64,000 nt of DNA. Origin: Boseongicola sp. H5. GTDB lineage: Bacteria; Pseudomonadota; Alphaproteobacteria; Rhodobacterales; Rhodobacteraceae. The stretch covers positions 310,001 through 374,000 of the forward strand of contig JACNMN010000001.1 of NCBI GenBank assembly GCA_020622165.1, read 5' to 3'. Under the pieces are notes generated by a model. It had not been told where the DNA came from, made no database searches, and saw nothing but the letters and a program-made list of their open reading frames with translations. Shown in pieces: positions 1-9,129 of this stretch; positions within the stretch are counted from its first letter, which is position 1; every line of letters begins with the position of its first letter. A program made the translations under genes and the position numbers.

Positions 1-175
1 CCCGCGCCCCGGTCAGATCGAGAGCCGTGATCTCTCCATGCGCGACCGGGCTGCGCAGCACATGGCCGAACAGCGCATCCTTCGGGGCCACATCGTCGAT
101 ATACCGCCCGTGGCCGGTCAGCAGGCGGGTGTCCTCCAACCGGGTGACCGGCTGGCTGGTTCCGAATTTCGTCAT
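1..175 (-). CDS. Molybdopterin-binding hydroxylase large subunit (CoxL/XdhB-like), N-terminal fragment
   Basis: Only the first 58 codons are inside the window; the gene runs off the left edge. The reading frame opens at an ATG at 175 and has no stop to base 1. The peptide carries the usual opening of the xanthine dehydrogenase / CO dehydrogenase large-subunit family: a short lead, then RLEDTRLLTGHGRYIDDV and FGHVLRSPVAHGEI. These families bind a molybdopterin-cytosine cofactor and oxidise CO, aldehydes or N-heterocycles together with FAD and 2Fe-2S partners. Neither the substrate nor the active-site loop can be judged from this piece. It is divergent from valS with about 150 bases between the starts. 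Confidence 0.75.
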   Translation of the reverse strand, partial: MTKFGTSQPVTRLEDTRLLTGHGRYIDDVAPKDALFGHVLRSPVAHGEITALDLTGAR

Positions 176-328
176 GGGGTGTATCCTCGCAGCATTCTGC
201 TTCGGCCTTGAGATTAGCGACCCGCGCGCCAGTGTCCAGAGGGCCCGCGTCTCCATCGAGGCTTGGCCTTTCCCGCGCCGTTCGCTAGATGGTCCCCCGA
301 CGGACAAGAACCCCAAGGGTACAGGGCG

Positions 329-3300
329 ATGGAAAAGACCTTCGATGCAAACCGGGCCGAGGCGCGGATCTACGAGGACTGGGAACGGAAGGGCTGTTTC
401 AAGGCCGGCGCCAATGCATCGCGGGATGAAACCTTCTGCATCATGATCCCGCCGCCCAATGTGACCGGCTCGCTGCATGTGGGTCACGCCTTCAACAACA
501 CCTTGCAGGATATCCTGACCCGCTGGCACCGGATGCGCGGCTTCGACACGCTCTGGCAACCGGGGCAGGACCATGCAGGCATCGCCACGCAGATGGTGGT
601 CGAGCGCAAACTGGCCACCGAAGGCAACGCCACCCGCCGCGATCTGGGGCGCGAGGCGTTTCTGGAAAAGGTCTGGAACTGGAAGACCGAAAGCGGTGAT
701 ACGATCATCACCCAGCTCAAGCGTCTGGGCGCGTCCTGCGACTGGTCGCGCAACGCTTTCACCATGTCGGGCGCGCCCAATGCCCCCGAAGGGGAGGACG
801 GCAATTTCCACGACGCGGTCATCCGGGTTTTCGTGGAGATGTACAACAAGGGCTACATCTATCGCGGCAAGCGGCTGGTGAACTGGGACCCGCATTTCGA
901 GACGGCGATTTCCGATCTGGAAGTCGAGCAGATCGAGAAGGACGGATACATGTGGCGGCTCCGCTATCCGCTGGAAGATGGCGAGACCTATGAACACCCG
1001 ATCGAGTTCGACGAGGACGGCAACGTCACCGACACGGAGACCCGCGATTACCTGACCGTCGCCACCACGCGCCCCGAAACCATGCTTGGCGATACCGGCG
1101 TCGCGGTTCATCCCGACGACCGGCGCTACGCGCATCTGGTCGGCAAACACGTGATCCTGCCGATCACCGGGCGGCGGATCCCGATCGTGGCCGACAGCTA
1201 CGCGGACCCCGAAAAGGGCACCGGCGCGGTCAAGATCACCCCGGCCCATGATTTCAACGACTGGGATGTGGGCCAGCGCACGGGCCTGCGCGTGATCAAC
1301 GTGATGGACACCAAGGCCGCGATGGCGCTGCGCGGCAATGCGGATTTCGCCGAAGGCTGCGCGGAGGACATGATCGCCGCGGCCATCGAACGGCTGGACG
1401 GGGCCGACCGCTACGAGGCACGGGATGCGATTGTCACCTGGGCCGAAGACAATGGCTGGCTCGACGGGATCGACGCGGACCGGCACATGGTCCCGCATGG
1501 CGACCGCTCCAAGGTTTCGGTGGAGCCGTTCCTGACCGATCAGTGGTTCGTGGACACCGCGAAAATCGTGGGGCCGGCGCTGGAAGCCGTCCGCGACGGG
1601 CGCACGAACATCATGCCCGAGCAGCACCGGAAGGTCTATTTCAACTGGCTGGAAAACATCCAGCCCTGGACCATCTCGCGCCAGCTTTGGTGGGGGCATC
1701 AGATCCCGGTCTGGTATGGCTTCGATCTTGGCGCCGGTGGTTTCGTCGATGACGAGGGTGACAATGCGCTTGATCAGGTGGAGATGTTCCGCCTGCTCGA
1801 CGCGCAGACCCTGCTCAAAGGCAGTGAACGGCACCACGCCGCCATGGATTTCGATGGCATCACGGGCCAGTTCGCCGATGTGATCGCGGCGCTTCCGGCG
1901 CCGCTGAACCATGCGCGGGTTGTGGAGGCGCCGGATCGCTCTGCCGCCGCACAGATGCTGGCAGAGAGCCTTGCGACCTATACGGTGGATCAGGATCCCA
2001 CCCAGCTCCTCTATCCGGTCTGGCGCGACCCCGACGTGCTTGACACCTGGTTCTCGTCGGGCCTCTGGCCCATCGGCACCTTGGGATGGCCCGAGCAAAC
2101 CCCTGAACTGGAACGCTATTTTCCGACCTCCGTCCTGATCTCGGGTTTCGACATCATCTTCTTCTGGGTCGCCCGGATGATGATGATGCAGCTTGCGGTG
2201 GTGGGCGAAGTCCCGTTCCGGGATGTCTATGTCCACGCGCTCGTCCGGGACGAGAAGGGGCGGAAAATGTCGAAATCCATCGGCAACGTCCTCGATCCGC
2301 TGGACCTGATCGACAAATACGGCGCCGACGCGCTGCGCTTCACCATGGCGTCGATGGCTGCGATGGGCCGCGACGTGAAGCTTTCCGATGAGCGCGTGGC
2401 TGGCTACCGCAATTTCGGCACCAAGCTCTGGAACGCCGCCCGGTTCGCGGAAATGAACGACTGCAAACCGGTCGCCGGTTTCGATCCCGGCGCGGTGACG
2501 CAGACGGTCAACAAATGGATCGTGGGCGAGATCGCGCGCGCCCGCGTCGCCCATGACGAGGCGCTGGCGGGCTATCGCTTCAACGATGCGGCGGGCGGGC
2601 TTTACGCCACCACATGGGGCAAGGTCTGTGACTGGTATCTGGAATTCGCCAAGCCGCTGTTCGCCAGCGGCGATGACGCCGTGATTGCCGAAACCCGCGC
2701 CACCATGGCCTGGGTCATCGACCAGTGCCTGATCCTTCTGCATCCGGTCATGCCGTTCATCACCGAAGAGCTTTGGGGCCAGATCGCCACGCGCGACAAG
2801 ATGCTGATCCATGCCGACTGGCCCGCCTATGGCGAAGAACTGGTCGATGCGGAGGCCGATGCCGAAATCACATGGGTCATCGGATTGATCGACGAAATCC
2901 GTTCGGTCCGGGCGCAGATGCATGTGCCCGCCGGGATGAAAGTGCCGCTGCTGCAGGCGGACCTGGATGCCGGGGGGCAGGCCGCATGGGACCGGAACGC
3001 CACGATCATCCGGCGGATCGCCCGGGTCGACAGCCTGACCGTTGTCGACGCCCTGCCCAAGGGCGCGGTGACCGTCGCGGTGGAGGGTGGTGTCTTCGGC
3101 CTGCCGATTGCCGATATCATCGACGTGGAAGAGGAAAAGGCCCGGCTGGAAAAGCTCCTCGGCAAGCTGGCCAAGGAGTTGGGCGGGTTGCGCGGACGCC
3201 TCGGCAACCCGAAATTCGCCGAAAGCGCCCCGGCGGAGGTGGTCGAGGAAACCCGCAACAACCTTGCCGCGCGCGAAGAGGAAGAGGGCAAGATCCGGGA

Positions 3301-3331
3301 CGCGCTGGCCCGGCTGGAGGAGATCGGGTGA
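329..3331 (+). CDS. valS: Valyl-tRNA synthetase
   Basis: A 1000-residue class I aminoacyl-tRNA synthetase that charges tRNA-Val and edits mischarged threonine. The HIGH-type signature appears as HVGH at residues 50-53 and the KMSKS loop at about 646-650 ([10 protein letters not shown]). Between them lie the CP1 editing region and a [16 protein letters not shown] block typical of ValS. The C-terminus is a charged helical arm ([19 protein letters not shown]) as in the ValS coiled coil. An extra stretch of roughly 80 residues after the WWGHQIPVW block lengthens it relative to the E. coli enzyme of about 950. I chose the ATG at 329, which has AAGGG upstream; an in-frame ATG at 263 would add 22 residues with no family resemblance. 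Confidence 0.97.
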   Translation: MEKTFDANRAEARIYEDWERKGCFKAGANASRDETFCIMIPPPNVTGSLHVGHAFNNTLQDILTRWHRMRGFDTLWQPGQDHAGIATQMVVERKLATEGNATRRDLGREAFLEKVWNWKTESGDTIITQLKRLGASCDWSRNAFTMSGAPNAPEGEDGNFHDAVIRVFVEMYNKGYIYRGKRLVNWDPHFETAISDLEVEQIEKDGYMWRLRYPLEDGETYEHPIEFDEDGNVTDTETRDYLTVATTRPETMLGDTGVAVHPDDRRYAHLVGKHVILPITGRRIPIVADSYADPEKGTGAVKITPAHDFNDWDVGQRTGLRVINVMDTKAAMALRGNADFAEGCAEDMIAAAIERLDGADRYEARDAIVTWAEDNGWLDGIDADRHMVPHGDRSKVSVEPFLTDQWFVDTAKIVGPALEAVRDGRTNIMPEQHRKVYFNWLENIQPWTISRQLWWGHQIPVWYGFDLGAGGFVDDEGDNALDQVEMFRLLDAQTLLKGSERHHAAMDFDGITGQFADVIAALPAPLNHARVVEAPDRSAAAQMLAESLATYTVDQDPTQLLYPVWRDPDVLDTWFSSGLWPIGTLGWPEQTPELERYFPTSVLISGFDIIFFWVARMMMMQLAVVGEVPFRDVYVHALVRDEKGRKMSKSIGNVLDPLDLIDKYGADALRFTMASMAAMGRDVKLSDERVAGYRNFGTKLWNAARFAEMNDCKPVAGFDPGAVTQTVNKWIVGEIARARVAHDEALAGYRFNDAAGGLYATTWGKVCDWYLEFAKPLFASGDDAVIAETRATMAWVIDQCLILLHPVMPFITEELWGQIATRDKMLIHADWPAYGEELVDAEADAEITWVIGLIDEIRSVRAQMHVPAGMKVPLLQADLDAGGQAAWDRNATIIRRIARVDSLTVVDALPKGAVTVAVEGGVFGLPIADIIDVEEEKARLEKLLGKLAKELGGLRGRLGNPKFAESAPAEVVEETRNNLAAREEEEGKIRDALARLEEIG

Positions 3332-3428
3332 GCGGCGCGGCGCGAGGCGGGACCGTGGATGTCCGCCATTGCGCCTGCCGCCCGGGCCCGGCACCCTTGA
3401 TCACAAAGACCAGTCGAGGATTTCTCCG

Positions 3429-3782
3429 ATGACGCGCATTTTTCTGGCTCTGGCCGCGATATTGTCCCTCGCCTCCCCCGCGCTTGCGGAGGCCGACGGG
3501 CCCGACGGGTGGCGGGTCAGCGGTGTCTCCGCGAACGATGTTCTGAACGCGCGCGCTGGCCCCGGTACCCGCTATCAGGTGCTGGAGACACTGCCCCATG
3601 ACGCCCGCGCGCTGGTTCAGGTGGTCTGCGTCCCCACCATAACGCGGGAGCAGTTCTTCGCGCTGAGCGAGGCGCAGCAATCCGCGTGGGGTGCCGGTCA
3701 GTCGCGCTGGTGCCTGGTCGGCTGGAACGGCCGCCAGATCGGCTGGGTCAATGCCCGATACCTAACGGAAGATGGCGGCTGA
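3429..3782 (+). CDS. Secreted SH3-domain protein
   Basis: A 117-residue protein with a clear Sec signal peptide: Met-Thr-Arg, a hydrophobic run of about 15 residues and an A-L-A cleavage site near residue 21. The mature part is one bacterial SH3 (SH3b) domain, seen in NVLNARAGPG-type wording (NDVLNARAGPGTRYQVLETLP) and the closing GWVNARYL. Such domains bind cell-wall or other periplasmic ligands. Two cysteines inside the domain could form a disulfide. It follows valS by 97 bases on the same strand. The binding target cannot be read from sequence. Confidence 0.85.
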   Translation: MTRIFLALAAILSLASPALAEADGPDGWRVSGVSANDVLNARAGPGTRYQVLETLPHDARALVQVVCVPTITREQFFALSEAQQSAWGAGQSRWCLVGWNGRQIGWVNARYLTEDGG

Positions 3783-3987
3783 AGGGTTACCGGCGACCGC
3801 GCGCGCGTTTCCCGGCAACCTGTCCACCGCCGGCACCCGGCCGGGCCGTCGAGAGAGAGCCTTCATCGACCCCATAGTGGGGTAGACATCCTGCATGAAG
3901 GCCGATGGCTGCCGGGCGCGGGCCATGACGGCGAATGGCCCGGAACGCCTCTTGCACCGCGCCCCGCTTTCGGCTTTTCCTGCGCCC

Positions 3988-5094
3988 ATGACCGGACCCC
4001 GTTACACAAGGCTGGTGGACAGCCTGCCCGCCTCCGTGCCCTTTGTCGGCCCCGAAACCCAGGAACGCGCCAATGGCGCGGCTTTCGTCGCACGACTGGG
4101 GGCCAACGAAAGCGTCTTCGGCCCATCCCCGAATGTGCTGAAGGCAATTGCCGATGCGGGCGCCGAAGCCTGGATGTATGGCGATCCCGAAGTGTTCGAT
4201 CTCCGCCGGGCACTGGCCGACCATCATGGCGTGCAGCCGGAAAATATCGTTGTGGGCGAAGGGATTGACGGGCTTCTGGGATATCTCGCCCGGATGCTGG
4301 TGGAGCCCGGCGACGCGGTCGTGACCTCCGCCGGGGCCTATCCGACCTTCAACTATCATGTGGCGGGCTTCGGCGGCGTGTTGCATCAGGTGCCCTATCA
4401 GGGCGACCATGAAAACCCCGACGCGCTGATCACCCGCGCGGAAGAGGCGCGCGCGAAACTGATCTACTTCGCCAATCCCGACAATCCGATGGGAAGCTGG
4501 CACGCGGCGGCCCCCGTGCAGGCGATGATCGAGGCCGTTCCCGAAGGCTGCCTTCTGGCGCTGGACGAAGCCTATGTCGATATGGCCCCGCCGGGCACCG
4601 CCCCGGCGCTGGACATGGAGGACCGCCGCGTGATCCGCTTTCGGACCTTCTCCAAGGCCTACGGTCTGGCGGGCCTGCGGGTCGGCTATGCGCTGGCCCA
4701 TGCCGACCTGATCGCCGGCTTCAACAAGATCCGCAACCATTTCGGCCTCGGGCGGCTGGCGCAGGCCGCGGCCCTCGCCGCGCTGAGCGATCAGGACCAT
4801 CTGAACGCCACGCTTGCGCGCATCGCCGCCTCCCGCGAGCGGATTGGCCGGATCGCCCGCGAAGCCGGGCTGACGCCGCTGCCATCGGCCACGAATTTCG
4901 TCACCATCGATTGCGGGCGGGACGGAGATTTCGCCCGCGCCGTGGTCGCCGCACTGGGCCGGCGGGGAATTTTCGTGCGCATGCCCTTCACGCCGCCGCA
5001 AGATCGCTGCATCCGGGTTTCCTGCGGAACGGAGGCCGATCTGACGCTGTTCGAAGCCGCGCTACCCGACGCGCTCGCCGAGGCCGCGGGCTAG
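3988..5094 (+). CDS. PLP-dependent aminotransferase, HisC-like (fold type I)
   Basis: 368 residues resembling histidinol-phosphate aminotransferase and its relatives. Seen are the substrate-binding LGANES near the N-terminus, the FANPDNPMGSW block, LALDEAYVDM and the PLP-lysine motif FRTFSKAYGLAGLRVGYA. It transfers amino groups between an amino acid (or histidinol phosphate) and a 2-oxo acid. No other his genes are adjacent, so a broader amino-acid role is as likely as histidine synthesis. The start at 3988 gives the family-like N-terminus PRYTRLVDSLP; in-frame ATGs at 3895 and 3925 would add poorly conserved residues. The stop codon interlocks with that of the next, convergent gene. Confidence 0.85.
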   Translation: MTGPRYTRLVDSLPASVPFVGPETQERANGAAFVARLGANESVFGPSPNVLKAIADAGAEAWMYGDPEVFDLRRALADHHGVQPENIVVGEGIDGLLGYLARMLVEPGDAVVTSAGAYPTFNYHVAGFGGVLHQVPYQGDHENPDALITRAEEARAKLIYFANPDNPMGSWHAAAPVQAMIEAVPEGCLLALDEAYVDMAPPGTAPALDMEDRRVIRFRTFSKAYGLAGLRVGYALAHADLIAGFNKIRNHFGLGRLAQAAALAALSDQDHLNATLARIAASRERIGRIAREAGLTPLPSATNFVTIDCGRDGDFARAVVAALGRRGIFVRMPFTPPQDRCIRVSCGTEADLTLFEAALPDALAEAAG

Positions 5095-6284
5095 GCTCCT
5101 GTTCCGGCGATGACGGCGGTGGCGGCTTCCAGCCCGCCCGGATGATGGGGGATCTGCAGCGCGGCCATGCCCGCCTGAAGGCTGCCCAGAACACCCAGAA
5201 CCATCTGCGCGTTCACATGGCCCATATGGCCGATCCGGAAGAAATCATCCGGCGCGGCGTCCATGCCGAGCGGAATGCCCAGGGTCACGCCCGCCTCATG
5301 GATCATCCATTCGCGCAGCCGCGTCGCGTTCCCGCCGCCCATGTTAACCGTGGTGACGGCGTTGCTGCGTTTGCCGGCCTCGGCGATATTGAGGCGCATC
5401 TGCCCACCCTGCCCCCATGTCTCGAACGCGGCCCAGATCGCACGGGCCAGCGTGGCATGGCGGGCCCAGACCTGTTCCAACCCCTCCTCCTTCAGGATCA
5501 TGTCCAGCGCCACCCGCAAGCCGTAAAGATGATGGGTCGGCGCGGTGCCGCAGAAGTACCGGTAGAAAAGCTCCGGCTTGGTTCGCGGACGCCAATCCCA
5601 ATAGGGGGTGACCAGATCGGCGGTGTCCCGGGCCGCATCGGCCTTGGGATTGAAATAGACAAAGGCCATTCCGGGCGGTGTCATCAGGCCCTTCTGGCTG
5701 CCGGTGACCATCAGATCGACACCCCAGTCATCCATATGGAACTCATCGCAGGCCAGGCAGGCGATGTTGTCGGAAAACAGCATCGCCGGGTGGTCGGCGG
5801 CGTTCAGGGTCTCTCGCAGGGCCTGAATGTCGTTCTTCACGGAGGTTGCAGTGTCCACATGGACGGCCAGAACCGCCTTGATCCGATGATCCCGGTCGGC
5901 GGCCAGCGCCTCGGCCACGCGCCCCATATCGATATCCGATGCAAGACCGAAATCGATTACCTGCGCCTCCACGCCAAGCGCGCTCGCCATCTCGCCCCAG
6001 CCAAGACAGAATCGGCCGGTTCCAAGGATCAGGATCCGGTCGCCGCGCGACAGGGTATTGGTCAGCGCCGCTTCCCACGCGCCATGGCCATTGGCGATAT
6101 ACATCGCCACGTCATGCCGGGTCCGGGCCACGGATTTGAGATCGGGCACGATATCGGCCACCATATCCACCAGTTCCCCGGTATAGATGTTCGGCGCGGG
6201 GCGATGCATGGCCTGCAGCACGCGGTCGGGCATGACCGAGGGGCCGGGGATGGCGAGGTAATGGCGACCGTTGGCAAGGCTCAT
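5091..6284 (-). CDS. Serine-glyoxylate / alanine-glyoxylate type aminotransferase (class V)
   Basis: 397 residues of the class V aminotransferase family that interconverts glyoxylate with glycine using serine, alanine or aspartate as donor. The N-terminus has the family's IPGPSVMPDRVLQAM block, and the PLP lysine lies in MVTGSQKGLMTPPGMAFVYF. Use in the serine cycle, photorespiration-like glyoxylate removal or the beta-hydroxyaspartate cycle would depend on partners, none of which are next to it. It is convergent with the preceding aminotransferase and the two genes share four bases. No operon partner is evident. Confidence 0.85.
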   Translation of the reverse strand: MSLANGRHYLAIPGPSVMPDRVLQAMHRPAPNIYTGELVDMVADIVPDLKSVARTRHDVAMYIANGHGAWEAALTNTLSRGDRILILGTGRFCLGWGEMASALGVEAQVIDFGLASDIDMGRVAEALAADRDHRIKAVLAVHVDTATSVKNDIQALRETLNAADHPAMLFSDNIACLACDEFHMDDWGVDLMVTGSQKGLMTPPGMAFVYFNPKADAARDTADLVTPYWDWRPRTKPELFYRYFCGTAPTHHLYGLRVALDMILKEEGLEQVWARHATLARAIWAAFETWGQGGQMRLNIAEAGKRSNAVTTVNMGGGNATRLREWMIHEAGVTLGIPLGMDAAPDDFFRIGHMGHVNAQMVLGVLGSLQAGMAALQIPHHPGGLEAATAVIAGTGA

Positions 6285-6411
6285 CTTTGCGTCTTTCCTT
6301 TACAGTAGGGCCAGACGTAAATCGGGGATTGCGTCCGGTCAATTGCACGGGCAGGTCTTGGCAGCGGCAGGGTCATGATTAGCTGTGATTTGAGATATCA
6401 GGAGCGATGAT

Positions 6412-7176
6412 ATGACAGGTGAAATCGCGACGGACCGGATGGTCCTGAAGATCGGCGGGGCCGAGCGGGAGCATTTCCTCTACGGGCTGGTGACCCAGGA
6501 CCTCAAGCCCGAGGGGGAGGGGCTGGCCTATTCCGCGCTGCTGAGCCCGCAAGGCAAGTATCTTGCCGATTTCTTCCTTCTCAATCGGGGCGATCACATC
6601 CTGCTCGACGTGAAGGCCGACGCGGCTCAGGCGCTGGCGCAGCGGTTGATGATGTACAAGCTTCGCGCCGATGTGACGATAGAGGACAGCGGTCTGCCGG
6701 TTGTGCGCGGTCTGGGCGAGGCCCCCGCCGGGGCATGGCCCGACCCCCGCGATGCAGCGCTTGGCTGGCGCGGCTACGGGATGGAGGGCGGCCAGCCCGA
6801 GGTGGATTGGGACGCGCTCCGCGTAAGCCATGTGGTCCCCGAAACAGGCGTGGAACTGGTGCCCGATGGCAGCTTCATTCTGGAGATGGGGTTTGACCGC
6901 TTGTCCGGCGTCGACCATCGCAAGGGCTGTTACGTCGGGCAGGAGGTGACGGCGCGGATGAAGCACAAGACCGAGCTGCGCAAAGGTCTGGTGCAGGTCG
7001 AGATCGAGGGCGCGGTGCCGGTCGGAACGGAGGTTCTGGCCGAGGATGGCCGCGCGGCGGGCACGGTCTACACCCAAGCCGACGGGCGCGCCCTGGCCTA
7101 TCTGCGCTTCGACCGCGCCAAGGGTCCGATGACGGCGGGCGAGGCGCGGCTGTCCTGGCCCAGCGCCAGGGGCTGA
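6412..7176 (+). CDS. ygfZ: Folate-binding protein YgfZ/GcvT-like (Fe-S cluster assembly, tRNA modification)
   Basis: 254 residues related to the glycine-cleavage T protein. The YgfZ signature K-G-C-Y-x-G-Q-E is present as HRKGCYVGQEVTARM, with its conserved cysteine. YgfZ proteins bind tetrahydrofolate and support maturation or repair of certain iron-sulfur enzymes, among them those that thiomethylate tRNA. The N-terminal QGKYLADFFLLNRGD segment is also typical. The start ATG has AGGAG about nine bases upstream. It stands alone between two minus-strand genes. Confidence 0.92.
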   Translation: MTGEIATDRMVLKIGGAEREHFLYGLVTQDLKPEGEGLAYSALLSPQGKYLADFFLLNRGDHILLDVKADAAQALAQRLMMYKLRADVTIEDSGLPVVRGLGEAPAGAWPDPRDAALGWRGYGMEGGQPEVDWDALRVSHVVPETGVELVPDGSFILEMGFDRLSGVDHRKGCYVGQEVTARMKHKTELRKGLVQVEIEGAVPVGTEVLAEDGRAAGTVYTQADGRALAYLRFDRAKGPMTAGEARLSWPSARG

Positions 7177-7225
7177 TCCGGGTGAATCCCGCGCGGGGCG
7201 GCGGCACCGTCACCACGCGCGACGG

Positions 7226-7678
7226 TCAGATGAGAAGCGAGGCCGCCCCCTCATGACGCAGAAGCGCCACTTTGGTCTCCACCCCGCCCCCGCCTGAAAA
7301 GCCGGTCAGACCCTTGGCGCCCATGACCCTGTGGCAGGGGATCAGGATGGGGATCTGGTTGCCGCCACAGGCCTGCCCCACGGATTGGGCGGACTGGCCC
7401 AGATCGGCGGCGATCTCTCCGTAGGTGCGGGTATAACCGTAGGGAATGGCGGAAATCGCATCGCAGACCGCGCGTTGAAACGTGGAGCCGCTTGGCGCAA
7501 GCGGCACGGTGAACACCGTCAGATCTCCCGCGAAATAGGCCTCCAGCTCCGCCATCGCCTGTCTCAGGATCGGTGTCGATGCCGCGCCTGCACCCTGCCG
7601 CCAGCGGACGGCGGTGATCGCGCCATCCTCCTCGGTCAGGGTCAGCCAGCCGACGGGGGTTTCCACGCTTGCCTGCAT
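7226..7678 (-). CDS. ogt: Methylated-DNA-protein-cysteine methyltransferase (O6-alkylguanine repair)
   Basis: 150 residues. The active-site motif P-C-H-R-V is plain in PILIPCHRVMGAKG, and the helix-turn-helix segment with the arginine finger (PYGYTRTYGEIA) lies before it. The protein removes alkyl groups from O6 of guanine onto its own cysteine and is used once. Size fits the Ogt/MGMT core without the Ada regulatory domain. It begins 5 bases after the stop of the upstream glutathione-transferase-like gene on the same strand, so the two probably share a transcript. Confidence 0.93.
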   Translation of the reverse strand: MQASVETPVGWLTLTEEDGAITAVRWRQGAGAASTPILRQAMAELEAYFAGDLTVFTVPLAPSGSTFQRAVCDAISAIPYGYTRTYGEIAADLGQSAQSVGQACGGNQIPILIPCHRVMGAKGLTGFSGGGGVETKVALLRHEGAASLLI

Positions 7679-7683
7679 GCGCC

Positions 7684-8556
7684 CTATTCCGCCGCGTCCA
7701 GCTTGTCCTGGGTCCGGGTCTCGAAATCGCCCGCGTCGTGACGCTCGTGCAACTGCATGCTCGGCTCGCCGAAGGTGCGGTTGACCATGCGGCCCCGCTG
7801 GACGGCCGGGCGGGCATCAATGCGACCGGCCCATTCCACCACATGGGTGTAGCTGGCCACGTCGAGAAACTCCGCCGCATCGTAGAGACGGCCCAGAACC
7901 AGTTGCCCGTACCATGCCCAGATTGCGATATCGGCGATGGAATAGACCCCGCCCGCCATCCAGTCCCTGTCGGCCAGATGCCGGTTCAGCACGTCGAGCT
8001 GCCGCTTTGTCTCCATCGCGAACCGGTCGATCGGATACTCCCATTTCTCCGGCGCGTAAGCATAGAAATGGCCGAACCCGCCCCCCAGATACGGAGCCGA
8101 CCCCATTTGCCAGAACAGCCAGGACAGCATCTCGGGCCGGTCTTTGGCGTCCGTCAGGAACGCGCCGTGCTTTTCGGCCAGATAAAGCAGGATCGCGCCG
8201 GACTCGAAAACACGGGTGGGCGGCGTGGTAGACCGGTCCATGAGGGCCGGTATCTTGGAGTTCGGGTTCACGTCGACAAAGCCGCTGCCGAACTGATCCC
8301 CCTCGGAGATGTTGATCACCCATGCATCGTATTCGGCCTCTGCGTGGCCCGCCGCCAGCAACTCCTCCAGAAGAACCGTGACCTTCACCCCATTGGGCGT
8401 GGCCAGCGAATAAAGCTGCAGCGGGTGCTTGCCGGTGGGCAGTTCCTTGTCATGGGTCGGGCCCGCGATGGGGCGGTTGGTGCTGGCGAATTTCCCGCCG
8501 GAGGATTTGTCCCAGGTCCAGACCTTGGGGGGTGTGTAGTCGTCGGAACGGGTCAT
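7684..8556 (-). CDS. yghU: Glutathione-dependent disulfide-bond oxidoreductase, YghU family
   Basis: 290 residues of the Nu-class glutathione S-transferase family (YghU/YfcG). Seen are the N-terminal PPKVWTWDKSSGGKFASTNRP block typical of YghU, the thioredoxin-like beta-alpha-beta part with NPNSKIPAL and ESGAILLYLAEK, and an all-helical C-terminal domain (PYLGGGFGHFYAYAP). Family members reduce small disulfides with glutathione and detoxify peroxides. The ATG at 8556 is preceded by AGGAGG, a strong ribosome site, and is preferred over an upstream in-frame start. It is followed at once by ogt, suggesting a small protection operon. Confidence 0.92.
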   Translation of the reverse strand: MTRSDDYTPPKVWTWDKSSGGKFASTNRPIAGPTHDKELPTGKHPLQLYSLATPNGVKVTVLLEELLAAGHAEAEYDAWVINISEGDQFGSGFVDVNPNSKIPALMDRSTTPPTRVFESGAILLYLAEKHGAFLTDAKDRPEMLSWLFWQMGSAPYLGGGFGHFYAYAPEKWEYPIDRFAMETKRQLDVLNRHLADRDWMAGGVYSIADIAIWAWYGQLVLGRLYDAAEFLDVASYTHVVEWAGRIDARPAVQRGRMVNRTFGEPSMQLHERHDAGDFETRTQDKLDAAE

Positions 8557-8642
8557 GCGGGGCCTCCTGTTTGCAATTCCATCGCAAGCTAGGCCGCGCG
8601 ACCGGAAAACCCAAGGCACAAGCAAATGTGCAAATTTGCAAG

Positions 8643-9036
8643 TCAGTCGCCTGATGCCTGACGGGCGTAGTCTTCGGCGTCGAACCAGCCTTTGGAGGCA
8701 ATCACCTTGCCGTCTTCATCGAGATCCCATTCCTCTCATCCGCTGATCTTCAGGGGTTCCCGGTGCCGGCATCATGGCCCGTGAGACTCCAGACGAAGAT
8801 CACGTGATCGCCCGCTGGCCGCACGACATCGAGGGTCAGCGCCAGATCCGGAACATCGGCGTAGAATCCCGCCGCCATCTGGGCCACGCGCGCACGGCCC
8901 GTCGACGGCTCGCCGCGATTGAGGATGATCTCGCCGTCCTCCGCATAAACGATGCCACCGAGTCAGGATCGCCGGAATTCCAGGCGGCCGTATAGGCATG
9001 GGCGATATCGGTGACGGCAGCGGCTGAGAAGGACAT
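8643..9036 (-). pseudogene. Broken NTF2-like (SnoaL/DUF4440-type) gene
   Basis: Read on the minus strand from an ATG at 9036, the frame gives an NTF2-like start (DIAHAYTAAWNSGDPDSVASF). The expected continuation YAEDGEIILNRGEPSTGRAR is found only after a one-base shift near 8947-8949. A second shift at the CCCC run at 8753-8756 leads to LKIS, then a TGA at 8736-8738 where the family has a tryptophan (G-W-E-E-W), and then EEWDLDEDGKVIASKGWFDAEDYARQ to a final stop at 8643. Three separate lesions across about 130 codons mean the gene is no longer functional, unless the bases are sequencing errors. The intact family includes small enzymes and binding proteins of many roles. Confidence 0.8.
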
Positions 9037-9129
9037 CGGAGCTTGTACGAATTGACTTGGGGTCAACGCCGCAAACCCGCGCCGTACCGTCCACGGGAAA
9101 CGGGCGCGAACCGGTCGCGCCCTTCCTCC

